This document shows positions 41,797 to 50,937 of a stretch of 58,522 nt of DNA, one piece after another. The translations under genes and the position numbers were made by a program. The stretch is from Thermoflexus hugenholtzii JAD2 (lineage in GTDB: Bacteria > Chloroflexota > UBA11872 > UBA12225): NCBI GenBank assembly GCA_945865725.1, contig CAMBEO010000010.1:1-58522 (forward strand), read 5' to 3'. Positions within the stretch are counted from its first letter, which is position 1, and every line of letters starts with the position of its first letter. The notes under the pieces were generated by a model. The model was not told the origin of the DNA, ran no database searches, and saw only the letters and a list, made by a program, of their open reading frames with translations.

Positions 41797-43461
41797 CTAG
41801 TCGAGCCACCCTCGATGGCGCAGCAACTCGTCGCCGATCAGGCCGAGCTCGACCTCGCGCGTTGTGCCGGCGAACTCCTTGCGGTATTCAAGGCGCGCGC
41901 GCTGGAAGTACTGGGCTGGCCGGTCGGCCTCGCCGACCTCAGGGGTGATGGGGTAGCCGAGGGCGTCGACCCCGCCCCGCGCCTCGAAGTAGCGCAGGAA
42001 CGCGTGCTGCACGACGAACCCCGTCTCGGGGAAGTACCGGCGCTCCGGCGTCGCCTCGACCGGCTCCTCGGGCTTGGGGCGGTCCGTGAGGAGCTGGTCG
42101 CCGAGGAGCGAGATCTGGACCTCGTACGGTGTTCCTTGGAGGTCCGGACGGTATTCGAGGCGACCCCGCTGGAACCACTGGACCATCAGGCCACCCTCGA
42201 GGAACAGCTCGGTCCGCGGGAAGCCGAAGCGTTCGAACCCGCCAAGGCGGTCGTACGCGGAGGCAAACCGGGGCGACAGGTTGTGTTCGGTCGCGGGGAC
42301 GTACCGGCCGGACTCTGGCCCGGTCGCGGGCGAGGCGGGGGTCGTCGGCGGGAGCGCGAGGACCCAGGCCCCGCCCGCGGCGTTCGCGACGAGAGCTGGG
42401 ACCCCTTCCACTCGCGGGGAGGAGGGCGACGTTGACGACCGGATGGCAGCCAAGGCAGGGATGGCGAGGAGACCGGTTGCCGGGCGAGGGAGGGACGGGA
42501 GCTCGACCCAGTGTGCGCCACGGTTGGTAGACCGCACGACACCGCCCCGAGCGCCGACCAGGTACCAGGCGTCGGGCGTCCCCGGCTCGGTGGCCACGCC
42601 GACGGGGAAGAGCGCTTCCGGAACTGCAGTAAGGCGCTCCCAAGTGACGCCGTGATCGCGGCTGGTCGATGCCCCACGGTCCGAGACGAGAAACGCCACG
42701 TCATCACGTTCCGGGTGGAAGGCGACCCCGTTGAGGCCACCCGGAGGCAGTCCGGTGGGCACGCCTCGCCACGAGCGACCGCCGTTCTCCGAGCGGAAGA
42801 GGCCGGGTGCGGATGCGGTGGCCATGAGCATGATCTCTGGATGGCCCGAGCTTTGGGCGAAGGCGATCCCGCCGGGAGTGACCCCATAGCGGTCACGCGG
42901 GAGGCCGGACGACGCCTCGAACCACGTGTCCCCGCCGTCAAAGGTCGCAAAGTTCCCGCGCAACTCGGTGCCGACGATGACGTGGCTCCGGTCCGCCCGG
43001 TCGAACAAGATGGAGGTAACGGGCGGAAGGGGGACCGGCAGGCGCTGCCAGGTCGCCGCCCCGATCCCAAGCCGATACAAGGCACCGACACCGGAGATCA
43101 GGAACGTCCGCGAGTCGTCGGGCGAGAAGGCGCCGGCGATCAGGCTGAGGTCGAGCGGCAATCCGCGATCGATGACTTGCCACGTGCGACCGCCATCGAC
43201 CGAACGTCGCACCCCGGTACGCAATGAAGTTCCCGGCACGGGGGCGGCGAGGGCGGCGATAAGCCCCTCGCGCGAACCGACGAGTGCCATGACGCCGTCG
43301 CCAGCGCCCTGGAGACGCTGCCATCCGGGAAGTGGGGGCGCCGGGACGGCCGGCGAGGCGATGACCGGTCCGGCCCAGGTCGCGGCCAGGGCGAGCGAAA
43401 GGACGGCAATCACGACGAGTCTTGTGGCCAGGCTGGCACGGCGCGAGTCCCGCCGGGTCAC
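41797..43461 (-). CDS. Secreted BNR/YCF48-like beta-propeller protein with Chloroflexota-type C-terminal repeats
   Basis: A 554-residue exported protein. A signal peptide or anchor lies at about 12-36 (LVVIAVLSLALAATWAG). Residues about 40-370 hold sialidase/BNR-like blades with Asp-box patterns such as SVDGGRTW, FDGGDTW, SENGGRSW and STNRGAHW. About 400-550 contain two copies of a repeat of the type RLGGFERFGFPRTELF...VQWFQRGRLEYRP and GGVDALGYPITPEV...AQYFQRARLEYRK, common in Chloroflexota extracellular proteins. The GTG at 43461 overlaps the stop of the LysM gene as GTGA, so the two are coupled and may act together at the wall. Confidence 0.85.
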   Translation of the reverse strand: MTRRDSRRASLATRLVVIAVLSLALAATWAGPVIASPAVPAPPLPGWQRLQGAGDGVMALVGSREGLIAALAAPVPGTSLRTGVRRSVDGGRTWQVIDRGLPLDLSLIAGAFSPDDSRTFLISGVGALYRLGIGAATWQRLPVPLPPVTSILFDRADRSHVIVGTELRGNFATFDGGDTWFEASSGLPRDRYGVTPGGIAFAQSSGHPEIMLMATASAPGLFRSENGGRSWRGVPTGLPPGGLNGVAFHPERDDVAFLVSDRGASTSRDHGVTWERLTAVPEALFPVGVATEPGTPDAWYLVGARGGVVRSTNRGAHWVELPSLPRPATGLLAIPALAAIRSSTSPSSPRVEGVPALVANAAGGAWVLALPPTTPASPATGPESGRYVPATEHNLSPRFASAYDRLGGFERFGFPRTELFLEGGLMVQWFQRGRLEYRPDLQGTPYEVQISLLGDQLLTDRPKPEEPVEATPERRYFPETGFVVQHAFLRYFEARGGVDALGYPITPEVGEADRPAQYFQRARLEYRKEFAGTTREVELGLIGDELLRHRGWLD

Positions 43462-44291
43462 CGCGGGATGACCAGGCGGCCGCCAGGGCTGATGGCGTCG
43501 GCGTCCAGTAGCCGGTTCGCGCGGATGATCGCATCGACAGACGTGTCGAAGCGGATGGCGATTCCCCAAAGGGTGTCGCCGTCAACGATCTGGTAGGTGA
43601 CGGGGCCGAGGGCGCGGATCGCGGTGGCGACCGGGCGCGTCACGTCGGATCGGGCCGTGGACGGCGTCGAGGTGACCATCGAGAGTGGCGTGCTATTGGG
43701 GGTCCGCCCGATCACTCCGGCGGACGAGGCCGCGGTTGCGGTGATCTGGGGCGTGGCCGGGAGGATCAATGTCGAGGGTGCACTGGTCGGCACGGCCGGG
43801 GTGGACGCGACGCGCGAAGTCGGGGTTGCCGTGCCGACGTCGACTTCCGAGGTGCGCAAACCCGGGGCGACGACGGCAGGCAATGCGTCTGCAGGCGCCG
43901 CGGCGCGCGCGCCTGAGGCGGTGGACGATCCGAGACGGCCCGTCGCCTCGGCCGAGCGCGCTGTCCGCCCAGTGACGAAGGCCCACGCGCGGGCGTCGTC
44001 CCAGGTCGACAGGACCACGTCGCCGACGGACCGGATCGAGGACGCGGCGATTCGGGAGGCTTCATTCCCGAGGTCGTTGACACGGGGCAAACCGCCGTAG
44101 AGTTCGCGACCGTCACCGAACACGATGGCCGCGGTGACGAGTGCCGCGCCGACCGTGCCGCCAAGCGCGCGCACGAGACGCCGGCGGTAGTTGACGTGCG
44201 CGAGGGCTCGACCGCCCTGGACGCGTCCCCATCGAGGTGGGGTGTCCAGGCGCACGTCAAGGGCCGGATTGGGGTCGAGGGTCAGGACCAT
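43458..44291 (-). CDS. Membrane-anchored LysM-domain protein
   Basis: A 277-residue bitopic protein. A basic N terminus of about 45 residues precedes one membrane helix (LGGTVGAALVTAAIVFG). A long Thr/Ser/Pro/Ala-rich extracellular linker follows, and then a single C-terminal LysM domain, TYQIVDGDTLWGIAIRFDTS to ISPGGRLVIPR, which should bind peptidoglycan or chitin-like glycans. No catalytic domain is present, so a scaffold or anchoring role is likely. It is coupled with the beta-propeller gene. Confidence 0.85.
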   Translation of the reverse strand: MVLTLDPNPALDVRLDTPPRWGRVQGGRALAHVNYRRRLVRALGGTVGAALVTAAIVFGDGRELYGGLPRVNDLGNEASRIAASSIRSVGDVVLSTWDDARAWAFVTGRTARSAEATGRLGSSTASGARAAAPADALPAVVAPGLRTSEVDVGTATPTSRVASTPAVPTSAPSTLILPATPQITATAASSAGVIGRTPNSTPLSMVTSTPSTARSDVTRPVATAIRALGPVTYQIVDGDTLWGIAIRFDTSVDAIIRANRLLDADAISPGGRLVIPR

Positions 44292-44410
44292 CAGAAGTCG
44301 TTGAAACCACGTGTGGGCGCGGCGCGGCCGCGTTCAGGGCCATCGCGGCCCGTACCCGTAGAGACGGACGGGACGGCGCAAAGTTTCGCGCGGGTCCACG
44401 GCCGGGGTTA

Positions 44411-45814
44411 CTAACCGGTGACGGGCATCGCCGGGTGACCCGCGCCGTCCGGAAAGACAAACGCGAACGTCAGGTCGTTCACGTTCGTGTTTGTCGGTCC
44501 GGTAACGATCAGGTCACCGGCACGCGCGAGCGCCTCATATGAGTCGTTCGCGGCGAGTGACGAGCGTGGTTCGATTCCAGCGGCGAGGAGGCGCGCGACG
44601 CTACCCGCGTCAGCGAACCCACCCGCGGCGTCAGTCGGGCCGTCCGACCCGTCCGTGGCGAGCGCGGCAATGAGGGTGCAAGGCACCGAGCGCATCGCCA
44701 GGCCAGCGGCGAGGGCGAGTTCCTGGTTCCGTCCGCCGCGCCCTTGGCCTCGTACGGTGACCGTCGTCTCGCCACCGCAAAGGACCATCGCCGGCGGTGC
44801 AAGGGGGCGTCCGCGACCCGCGATCTCGCGCGCGATCGCGACGACGAATCGGGCCGCCTCGCGTGCTTCGCCTTCGAGGAACGAGGTGAGGTGGAGCGTC
44901 TCGAACCCGAGTTCCGTGGCACGGGCAATCGCGGCGGCGGCGGCAATCTCGTTGCTGCCGATGACCACGGTCCGGGTCTTGCGGAAGATCGGGTCTCCCG
45001 GTTTCGGGGTTTCGGGCAGGTCGCCCGCCGCACCTGCACGCAAGCGTTCCTCAACCGGTGCGGGCACCTTTCCGACGAGATCGAAATCGGTGAGCACCTG
45101 CAGGGCGTCCGCAAAGGTCGTCGTGTCCGGGACCGTCGGGCCCGACGCGATGAAGTCGAGGGGGTTGCCAACCACGTCTGACAGGACGAGTGCGAGGATC
45201 TCGGCCGGCGCGGCGAGTTGGGCGAGGCGACCGCCCTTCACGCGCTCGACATGCTTGCGGATCGTATTGATCCGCGTGATGTCGGCACCGGAGCGAAGGA
45301 GCGCGTCGGTGAGGGCGCGATAGTCGGCAAGGGTGATCCCGTCCTCGGGGAGGAGCATGAGGGCTGACCCGCCGCCGGAGATGAGGCAGATCACGAGGTC
45401 GGTGTCGCCCGCGCCTTCAAGGAGTGCGACGATCCGCGCCGTGCCGTCGATGCCGGACTGGTCCGGGACTGGATGCGCGGCCTCGTGGAGGGCGATTCGT
45501 TGGGTGTGGTCAAGGTGGCCATGCTTGACGTTGACGTGTCCGGTGGTGACCCGGAGACCCAGGATTTCCTCGACCGCGCGCGCCATGGGCGCACTGGCCT
45601 TGCCAGCCCCGACCACGATGATGCGCTGGTAGTCCCGGAGGTCGTAGTGGTGGCCGGCGACGATAAGGGTCTCGCCATCGCGGCGCATGATCCGGCGCAC
45701 CGCCTCCGCGGGATCGACGGCGGCAAGCGCCGCGCGCATGACCTCCCAGGCGATCGGCCTGGCATTGGCGAATGTCAGTGACAGGTCAGGGTGCGAGCTG
45801 GGGGCGTCGCTCAT
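44411..45814 (-). CDS. Glycerate 2-kinase (MOFRL family)
   Basis: Phosphorylates D-glycerate to 2-phosphoglycerate. 467 residues: the N-terminal DUF4147 domain with IIVVGAGKASAPMARAVEE and a GHVNVKHGH segment, then ICLISGGGSALMLLPEDGIT, NTIRKHVERVKGGRLA and LSDVVGNPLDFIASGPT. The C-terminal MOFRL domain has LCGGETTVTVRGQGRGGRNQ and ATDGSDGPTDAAGGFAD. The ATG at 45814 is 6 nt after a TACCGT box. It is the first gene of the long minus-strand block. Family members can also be hydroxypyruvate reductase-associated, but the kinase motifs are complete. Confidence 0.92.
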   Translation of the reverse strand: MSDAPSSHPDLSLTFANARPIAWEVMRAALAAVDPAEAVRRIMRRDGETLIVAGHHYDLRDYQRIIVVGAGKASAPMARAVEEILGLRVTTGHVNVKHGHLDHTQRIALHEAAHPVPDQSGIDGTARIVALLEGAGDTDLVICLISGGGSALMLLPEDGITLADYRALTDALLRSGADITRINTIRKHVERVKGGRLAQLAAPAEILALVLSDVVGNPLDFIASGPTVPDTTTFADALQVLTDFDLVGKVPAPVEERLRAGAAGDLPETPKPGDPIFRKTRTVVIGSNEIAAAAAIARATELGFETLHLTSFLEGEAREAARFVVAIAREIAGRGRPLAPPAMVLCGGETTVTVRGQGRGGRNQELALAAGLAMRSVPCTLIAALATDGSDGPTDAAGGFADAGSVARLLAAGIEPRSSLAANDSYEALARAGDLIVTGPTNTNVNDLTFAFVFPDGAGHPAMPVTG

Positions 45815-45820
45815 GGGACT

Positions 45821-45826
45821 ACGGTA
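45821..45826 (-). promoter_or_regulatory. candidate -10 box (TACCGT) of glycerate kinase
   Basis: TACCGT on the minus strand lies 6 nt before the ATG at 45814, with no ribosome-binding site between. The sequence further upstream is repeat module B-like. Confidence 0.4.
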
Positions 45827-45837
45827 GCACCGCTTCC

Positions 45838-45914
45838 TCCATCGTTCTCCGCATGCGCGATCTCGGAACCGGCCTAACCCCCCCAACCCCCTTCCCGGCG
45901 CGGGAAGGGGGAGG
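45838..45914 (+). repeat. diverged module B and module D between divergent genes
   Basis: ATCGTTCTCCGCATGCGCGA (45841-45860) is a diverged module B. Module D at 45871-45914 contains the perfect 11-bp hairpin at 45887-45911. It lies upstream of both glycerate kinase and the isomerase. Confidence 0.8.
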
Positions 45915-46069
45915 CATGACCTCCATGGTGGTGTCGCGTCGGCGAGGCACGGGCGGCTACCCTGAGGTCGAGACGTCCCCGCGCGACCGGCGCCCACGCA
46001 GGGACCCCACGAACGGCGCCGCGATGCCGCCTGTCGGCGTCGCCACACCCGACCGCCACGGAGGCAATG

Positions 46070-47059
46070 ATGGCCCGACCCGTCACGCTATTCACCGGCC
46101 AGTGGGCGGACCTCCCGCTCGAGGTCCTCGCGGAGAAGGCGAAATCGTTCGGCTACGACGGTCTGGAACTCGCCTGCTGGGGCGACCACATGAACATCGA
46201 GGCGGCGGCGCACGACCCGGCGTACTGCGCGCACCAGCGGGCAATCCTATCGAAGCACGGCCTCGATTGCTGGGCCATCTCGGCGCACTTGCAGGGCCAG
46301 CTCGTCCTCGACGTGATTGACTCGCGCAATGCCGGGTTCGCGCCCAAGGAAGTCCAGGGCGACCCCGAGGCGGTGCGCGCCTGGGGCATCCGCCAGATGA
46401 TGCTTGCCCCACTCGCGGCGAAGAACATGGGCGTCAAGGTCGTCAATGGCTTCACCGGCTCGAGCATCTGGCACCTCATCTTCCCCTTCCCTCCTCAAGA
46501 TCCGGGAATGATCGAGGCGGGGTACGCCCTCTTCGCGGAGCGATGGACGCCCATCTTCGACGAGTTCGAGAAGCACGGCATCAAGTTCGCGCTCGAGGTG
46601 CACCCGACGGAGATCGCGTTCGACTACTACACCGCCGAGCGTTCGCTGAAGGCGGTGAACCGCCATCCGGCGTACGGGTTCAACCTGGACCCAAGCCACT
46701 TCATCCCGCAAGGAGTCGATCCGGCGATCTTCGTCCGTGATTTCGCCGATCGCATCTTCCACATGCACGTGAAGGATGCGAGGAACCACCGGGATGGCAA
46801 GGCGGGGAGCTACGGGAGCTACCTGGCGTTCGGCGACCATCGGCGCGGGTGGGACTTCCGGTCGCCGGGCCATGGCGAGGTCGACTTCGGGAGCTTGATC
46901 CGCGCCCTGAACGACATTGGTTACGAGGGACCACTCTCGGTGGAGTGGGAGGACGCTGGCATGGACCGCGAGCACGGGGCGCGGGAGGCGGCGGAGTTCT
47001 GCCGCAAGATCGACTTCCGGCCATCGAACCTCGCGTTTGACGCGGCCTTCAGCAAGTAG
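46070..47059 (+). CDS. Sugar phosphate isomerase/epimerase (TIM barrel, AP endonuclease 2-like)
   Basis: A 329-residue TIM-barrel protein of the xylose-isomerase-like superfamily. It shows FGYDGLELACWGDHMN near the N terminus, AHLQGQLVLD, FALEVHPTEIAFD with a metal-ligand Glu, FNLDPSHFIPQG, FHMHVKDAR and SVEWEDAGMD with a final metal-ligand Glu. Paired with the next gene, a Gfo/Idh/MocA dehydrogenase 68 nt downstream, it resembles inositol- or sugar-acid catabolic pairs. Two ATG codons adjoin (46067 and 46070); GGAGG at 46060-46064 favours the second. The substrate is unknown. Confidence 0.88.
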   Translation: MARPVTLFTGQWADLPLEVLAEKAKSFGYDGLELACWGDHMNIEAAAHDPAYCAHQRAILSKHGLDCWAISAHLQGQLVLDVIDSRNAGFAPKEVQGDPEAVRAWGIRQMMLAPLAAKNMGVKVVNGFTGSSIWHLIFPFPPQDPGMIEAGYALFAERWTPIFDEFEKHGIKFALEVHPTEIAFDYYTAERSLKAVNRHPAYGFNLDPSHFIPQGVDPAIFVRDFADRIFHMHVKDARNHRDGKAGSYGSYLAFGDHRRGWDFRSPGHGEVDFGSLIRALNDIGYEGPLSVEWEDAGMDREHGAREAAEFCRKIDFRPSNLAFDAAFSK

Positions 47060-47127
47060 GACGGGCGTGCGCGGGTTGCACGGCGCGTTGGCGCTGGCGC
47101 TCCCATTGCGGACCAGGAGGAGCGACG

Positions 47128-48327
47128 ATGAGCGAGCAGGTTGGGTTTCTCACGATGGGGGCGACGGCCGAGGCGGCCGGACCGGTGCCGACGATCGGCA
47201 TCGGGATGCTTGGGTACGCCTTCATGGGCAAGGCACATTCGAATGCCTTCCGCACCATCCCGTACATGATTCGCCCGCTGGCGGCGATGCCCCGGATGGT
47301 TGCCCTCTGCGGGCGCAACCGGGAGGCGGTGACGGCGGCGGCGACCCGTTTCGGCTACGAGAAGGTCTACCTCGACTGGCGCGAGATGTTGAAAGACGAC
47401 TCGATCCAGTTGTTTGACAACGGCGGCCCGAACAACGTCCACGCCGAGCCGACGATCGCGGCGGCGGAGGCGGGCAAACACGTCCTGTGCGAGAAGCCGC
47501 TTGGACGCACTGCGAAGGAGTCGAAGCAGATGCTTGACGCCGTCCGGAAGGCCGGCGTGAAACACATGTGCGCGTTCAACTACCGGTTCGTTCCGGCGGT
47601 GCGCCAGGCGAAGGCGCTGCTGGAGCGCGGCGCCCTCGGGCGGATCTACCACTTCCGCGCGCGCTACCTGCAGGAGTGGGGCAACAGCCCGGATGTCGCG
47701 CAGTGGCGGTACCACGCCGACACCGCCGGGAGCGGCGCGCTTGGCGACCTCGGGGCGCACATCATCGACATGGCGCGCTTCCTGATCGGCGAGCCGACGG
47801 AGGTGTCGGCGCTCACGGCGACCTTTATCACCGAGCGTGACGACCCCGGGGGCGCGGGGCGCAAGCATGTCGACGTTGATGACGCGTTCGAGGCGATCGT
47901 GCGGTTCGCGAACGGTGCGGTCGGCACCCTCGAGGCGACGCGCTTTGCGCCAGGCCGGAAGAACCACAACTGCTTCGAGATCAACGGGGAACTCGGGTCG
48001 ATCTCGTTCGACCTCGAGGACATGAACCACCTCGAGGTGCACCTGCCCGGCCTCGACGACAAGGACGTGCAGGGGTTCCGGAAGGTCCTGGTCTCGGAAA
48101 GCATCCACCCGTTCTGGCAGCACTGGTGGCCGCAGGGTCACATCATCGGGTGGGAGCACACCTTCATCCACGAGGTGAACCACCTGCTCGAGGCGATCGT
48201 GGGGAACCACGACGTTGCGCCATACGGGGCCGACTTCGTGGACGGCTACCGGAACGCGGTCATCTGCGACGCGATCATCGAATCGGCGCGAGAGGGGCGC
48301 CGCGTCGCGATCCGTTACGAAGACTGA
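47128..48327 (+). CDS. Gfo/Idh/MocA family oxidoreductase
   Basis: A 399-residue dehydrogenase. The Rossmann motif is GIGMLGYAFMGKAHSNAF, followed by HAEPTIAAAEAGKHVLCEKPLG with the conserved EKP lysine, a FNYRFVPAVRQAK segment, and SGALGDLGAHIIDMARFL with the catalytic Asp-His region. The start at 47128 follows AGGAGGAG. It is 58 residues longer than the other family member in the window and only distantly similar. It probably works with the upstream isomerase on one sugar or cyclitol. Confidence 0.92.
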   Translation: MSEQVGFLTMGATAEAAGPVPTIGIGMLGYAFMGKAHSNAFRTIPYMIRPLAAMPRMVALCGRNREAVTAAATRFGYEKVYLDWREMLKDDSIQLFDNGGPNNVHAEPTIAAAEAGKHVLCEKPLGRTAKESKQMLDAVRKAGVKHMCAFNYRFVPAVRQAKALLERGALGRIYHFRARYLQEWGNSPDVAQWRYHADTAGSGALGDLGAHIIDMARFLIGEPTEVSALTATFITERDDPGGAGRKHVDVDDAFEAIVRFANGAVGTLEATRFAPGRKNHNCFEINGELGSISFDLEDMNHLEVHLPGLDDKDVQGFRKVLVSESIHPFWQHWWPQGHIIGWEHTFIHEVNHLLEAIVGNHDVAPYGADFVDGYRNAVICDAIIESAREGRRVAIRYED

Positions 48328-48397
48328 CCGGTCGACGAGGGGGCGCCGACCGTGGCGGCCCCCTTGTCCCCACCCGCGCTGGCCAACTCGCGACGGA

Positions 48398-48718
48398 TCA
48401 GCGGTCTTCGATTCCTTCCGAGCCTGAGGCGCCTGCGCGCAGCCGCGTCTGGTAGTCGCGCGCCGTCCGCAAGACATCGGCGAAGAGGGTCCGGGCTTCG
48501 GGAGAGAACGACTTGCTGGCGAGCCTCGCCTCGAGCGTCGCCAACGCCTGTGGATCGTGGATGAGCGTGGCGACGCGTCCGATCAGGTAGCCAGCGAAGC
48601 GCGCATGCACGCGCCATGCGAGAGGTGTCGGCCGATCCTCGTCGAGGAGGACGACCCAATCCTTGGTAACGCCGCCCTGTTGGCGGACGAGCGGCGCAGG
48701 CAGTCGAGAAATGCGCAT
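48398..48718 (-). CDS. Hypothetical small protein
   Basis: A 106-residue soluble, largely helical product without recognised domain. Charged helical segments such as LATLEARLASKSFSPEARTL and FADVLRTARDYQTRLRAGA make up the C-terminal half; the N-terminal half has KDWVVLLDEDRPTPLAWRV. The ATG at 48718 has no evident ribosome-binding site; a TTG precedes it. It lies 271 nt downstream of another unknown gene, with repeats between, and converges on the dehydrogenase gene. Confidence 0.5.
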   Translation of the reverse strand: MRISRLPAPLVRQQGGVTKDWVVLLDEDRPTPLAWRVHARFAGYLIGRVATLIHDPQALATLEARLASKSFSPEARTLFADVLRTARDYQTRLRAGASGSEGIEDR

Positions 48719-48835
48719 CAATACGTCTCAGTCTCCGGACCCCAGAAACGTCGGCGCTTTCGGGTGGATGCGAGGCGTGACGGAATCCGGAATGGCGACT
48801 GGAAGTCGGGCGCGGGAGAGGGGCGTGACTGCCCC

Positions 48836-48980
48836 CACCATCGTTATCCGCGTACGCGGTTGAAAACTCCCACGCGGCGGCGGGAGAGGGAAGCACTACC
48901 ACCTTCCATTGGCCGCAAGCGCCCCGCGCTGCGGCGGGAGAGGGAAGAACCACCCAGCCTCCGCTGCGGCGGGAGAGGGG
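48836..48980 (+). repeat. mosaic repeat cluster B-A-C-A-A
   Basis: Module B at 48836-48860, TTGAAAACTCCCACG and partial A to 48897, C at 48905-48920, A at 48927-48949 and 48961-48980. The order and the linker match the 29188-29298 cluster closely. It fills the gap between two unknown genes. Confidence 0.88.
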
Positions 48981-48989
48981 GGAAGGACG

Positions 48990-49883
48990 CTACGGGATCG
49001 CTTGCCAGGCGAGGTTGCGCGCCTGCTGGGTTAGGGCGCCCGTGGCGTCGATGAGAAACCATCGCAGGTGCCACGTCCCGTTTCGGTTCTGGAGGACGAG
49101 GGCCACGAGCGGACTGAGTTCCAAGGTGCTGTTCGGGCTGAGCCGCAGCGGGCGCGATCGCCAACCGTCGGACAGGATGAAAACCCGTCCACGGCTGTCG
49201 ACCCGCCAACCGAGGGCGACGAGCCGCGCGTCGGTCACCACGTCCGACAGGAAGGACCGGGTGTCCGGGATTGCGTACCCGCTCTCCGGGACCCCGCCAC
49301 TGAATGGAGCGACGATCAGGCCGTCCGGGTCGACGGCGCCAGACAGGGCGACGACGTCACGTGCCTGAAGGGCGGAGCGCAACCGTCGGAGGGCCTCGAC
49401 GGTCGATGCCTCGGCGGGCGACGCGCCGGGTGCCTGGGTGGCAAGGGTCACGACTGGACGGGCGGGTCGGTCGGGAACCGTGCTGTTCTCCCAGAGGCTG
49501 AGGCCACCGAGGACCGCCACCACGCCACCGAGGACGAGGGACCGGCGCCAGAACGCGAGGGGTGGTGTAGGCAGGCTGGGTTGGGGCGCCATCAGGCCGG
49601 GCATGTCGTGCCCGGGGTGCGGCGGGCTGATGGTGGCGTCGGCTGATGACGACTCCGACAGGGCACCACCTTGCAACGAGGGGCCGGAGTCGGCAATGAT
49701 CGTGCATGCCTCGACCTGGCCAGCGAGACTGTCGACCGGGACGTCGGGGTCAGGCACAGGCGCCACGGGCATGACAAGCCCGTCGATCTCTACGACGACG
49801 GGACTTTCCCCAGACGCCAGCGGCGGCGCGTCCGCGTCCGGCTCGGTGTCTGAAACGCCGGGGCCATTCGCGCTACCTACCAT
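48990..49883 (-). CDS. Hypothetical single-pass membrane protein
   Basis: A 297-residue product I do not recognise. The first 120 residues are acidic and Pro/Ser-rich, probably disordered and cytoplasmic (SDTEPDADAPPLASGESP). A membrane helix follows at about 122-140 (SLVLGGVVAVLGGLSLW). The outer domain of about 150 residues has ALQARDVVALSGAVDPDGLI and WHLRWFLIDATGALTQ and may be a small alpha-beta domain. The ATG at 49883 is preferred; another ATG at 49916 is in frame. It diverges from rsmI with 115 bp between. Confidence 0.6.
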   Translation of the reverse strand: MVGSANGPGVSDTEPDADAPPLASGESPVVVEIDGLVMPVAPVPDPDVPVDSLAGQVEACTIIADSGPSLQGGALSESSSADATISPPHPGHDMPGLMAPQPSLPTPPLAFWRRSLVLGGVVAVLGGLSLWENSTVPDRPARPVVTLATQAPGASPAEASTVEALRRLRSALQARDVVALSGAVDPDGLIVAPFSGGVPESGYAIPDTRSFLSDVVTDARLVALGWRVDSRGRVFILSDGWRSRPLRLSPNSTLELSPLVALVLQNRNGTWHLRWFLIDATGALTQQARNLAWQAIP

Positions 49884-49998
49884 GCACTCGACGTCCTGAC
49901 GGCCCTTCCCGGCCATCCGGGTCGACGCGAAATGGTGCCACACCGCGCACCTCACGCCGCGGGAGAACCGCCCCGCGAGTCGGGTCGTTCCACCCCAC

Positions 49999-50937
49999 GT
50001 GGAGGCTCGCCTCGATCTACCCAAGGGGACCCTGCACGTCGTCGCGACGCCGATCGGCAATCTTGGCGACATTACTCTCCGCGCCGTGCAAGTCCTCGGC
50101 GCCGTACGGCTGGTCGTCGCGGAAGACACGCGCCACACGGGGCTACTGCTGGCTCACCTAGGCATCAAGGTGCCCCAACTGAGCTATCACGCGCACAACC
50201 GGCGGGCACGGCTGCCGCGCATCCTCGGCGCATTAGGCGTAGGCGATGTCGCGCTGGTGTCGGACGCGGGGACGCCATCCATCTCGGACCCGGGTCAAGA
50301 GCTAGTCGCGGCCGCGCGCGCCGCCGGGCACGAGGTCGTCGCCGTGCCGGGGCCATCGGCCCTCGCGGCCGCGATGATGGTTTCGGGGATCGCGGCGGAC
50401 GCCGCGCATTTCGTTGGATTTCTGCCGCGCCGGGCGTCGGAACGCCGCCGAACGCTGGCATCCGTGGCGGCGTGGCCGGGTGCCGTCATCTTCTTCGAGG
50501 CCCCCCATCGGCTCGTCGAGGCACTCGAGGACGCTGCAACGACGCTCGGGGACCGCGAGGCCGCCGCGTGCAACGACCTGACGAAGCGCTTCGAACGCGT
50601 GTCGCATGGGCGGCTGAGCGAACTCGTTCGAGAGTTTCGTGCCGGCACGCCGCGGGGGGAGTTCACCGTCGTGGTCGCCCCGGCGCCCGCGATCGAAACG
50701 CAACCGGCGCGGATGCTTCTCGATCACGAAGTACATGATCGACTGGCAACGATCGAGGAAGAGACTGGCGATCGGCGCGAGGCCTTGCGCCGGTTGGCAG
50801 CCGAAACCGGATTGCCCCGCAAGTCGCTCTACGCGGCGGCGGTGCGACCGTCGTCCCGGGAAAGCCGTCCACCAGGAGCGAGAGACGATGGGCCGACGGG
50901 AGGTGATCCCGCCGGCCCCCCGCGAATCAGGTCGTGA
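49999..50937 (+). CDS. rsmI: 16S rRNA (cytidine1402-2'-O)-methyltransferase RsmI
   Basis: Ribose-methylates C1402 of 16S rRNA, the same nucleotide that RsmH base-methylates. 312 residues: GTLHVVATPIGNLGDITLRA, VVAEDTRHTGLLL, LSYHAHNRR, ALVSDAGTPSISDPGQELV, VPGPSALAAAMMVSGI, FFEAPHRLVEAL and LTKRFERVSHGRL, all typical of the tetrapyrrole-methylase fold. The C-terminal 25 residues are Arg/Pro-rich. The GTG at 49999 has no strong ribosome-binding site. The 3' end overlaps the convergent NYN gene by 11 nt. Confidence 0.95.
   Translation: MEARLDLPKGTLHVVATPIGNLGDITLRAVQVLGAVRLVVAEDTRHTGLLLAHLGIKVPQLSYHAHNRRARLPRILGALGVGDVALVSDAGTPSISDPGQELVAAARAAGHEVVAVPGPSALAAAMMVSGIAADAAHFVGFLPRRASERRRTLASVAAWPGAVIFFEAPHRLVEALEDAATTLGDREAAACNDLTKRFERVSHGRLSELVREFRAGTPRGEFTVVVAPAPAIETQPARMLLDHEVHDRLATIEEETGDRREALRRLAAETGLPRKSLYAAAVRPSSRESRPPGARDDGPTGGDPAGPPRIRS

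Noticed and set aside
46921-48477. Minus-strand frame (518 codons) opposite the isomerase and dehydrogenase genes
   Set aside because: It is antisense to two well-supported genes and shows only composition-driven sequence (Arg, Val, Asp, His).
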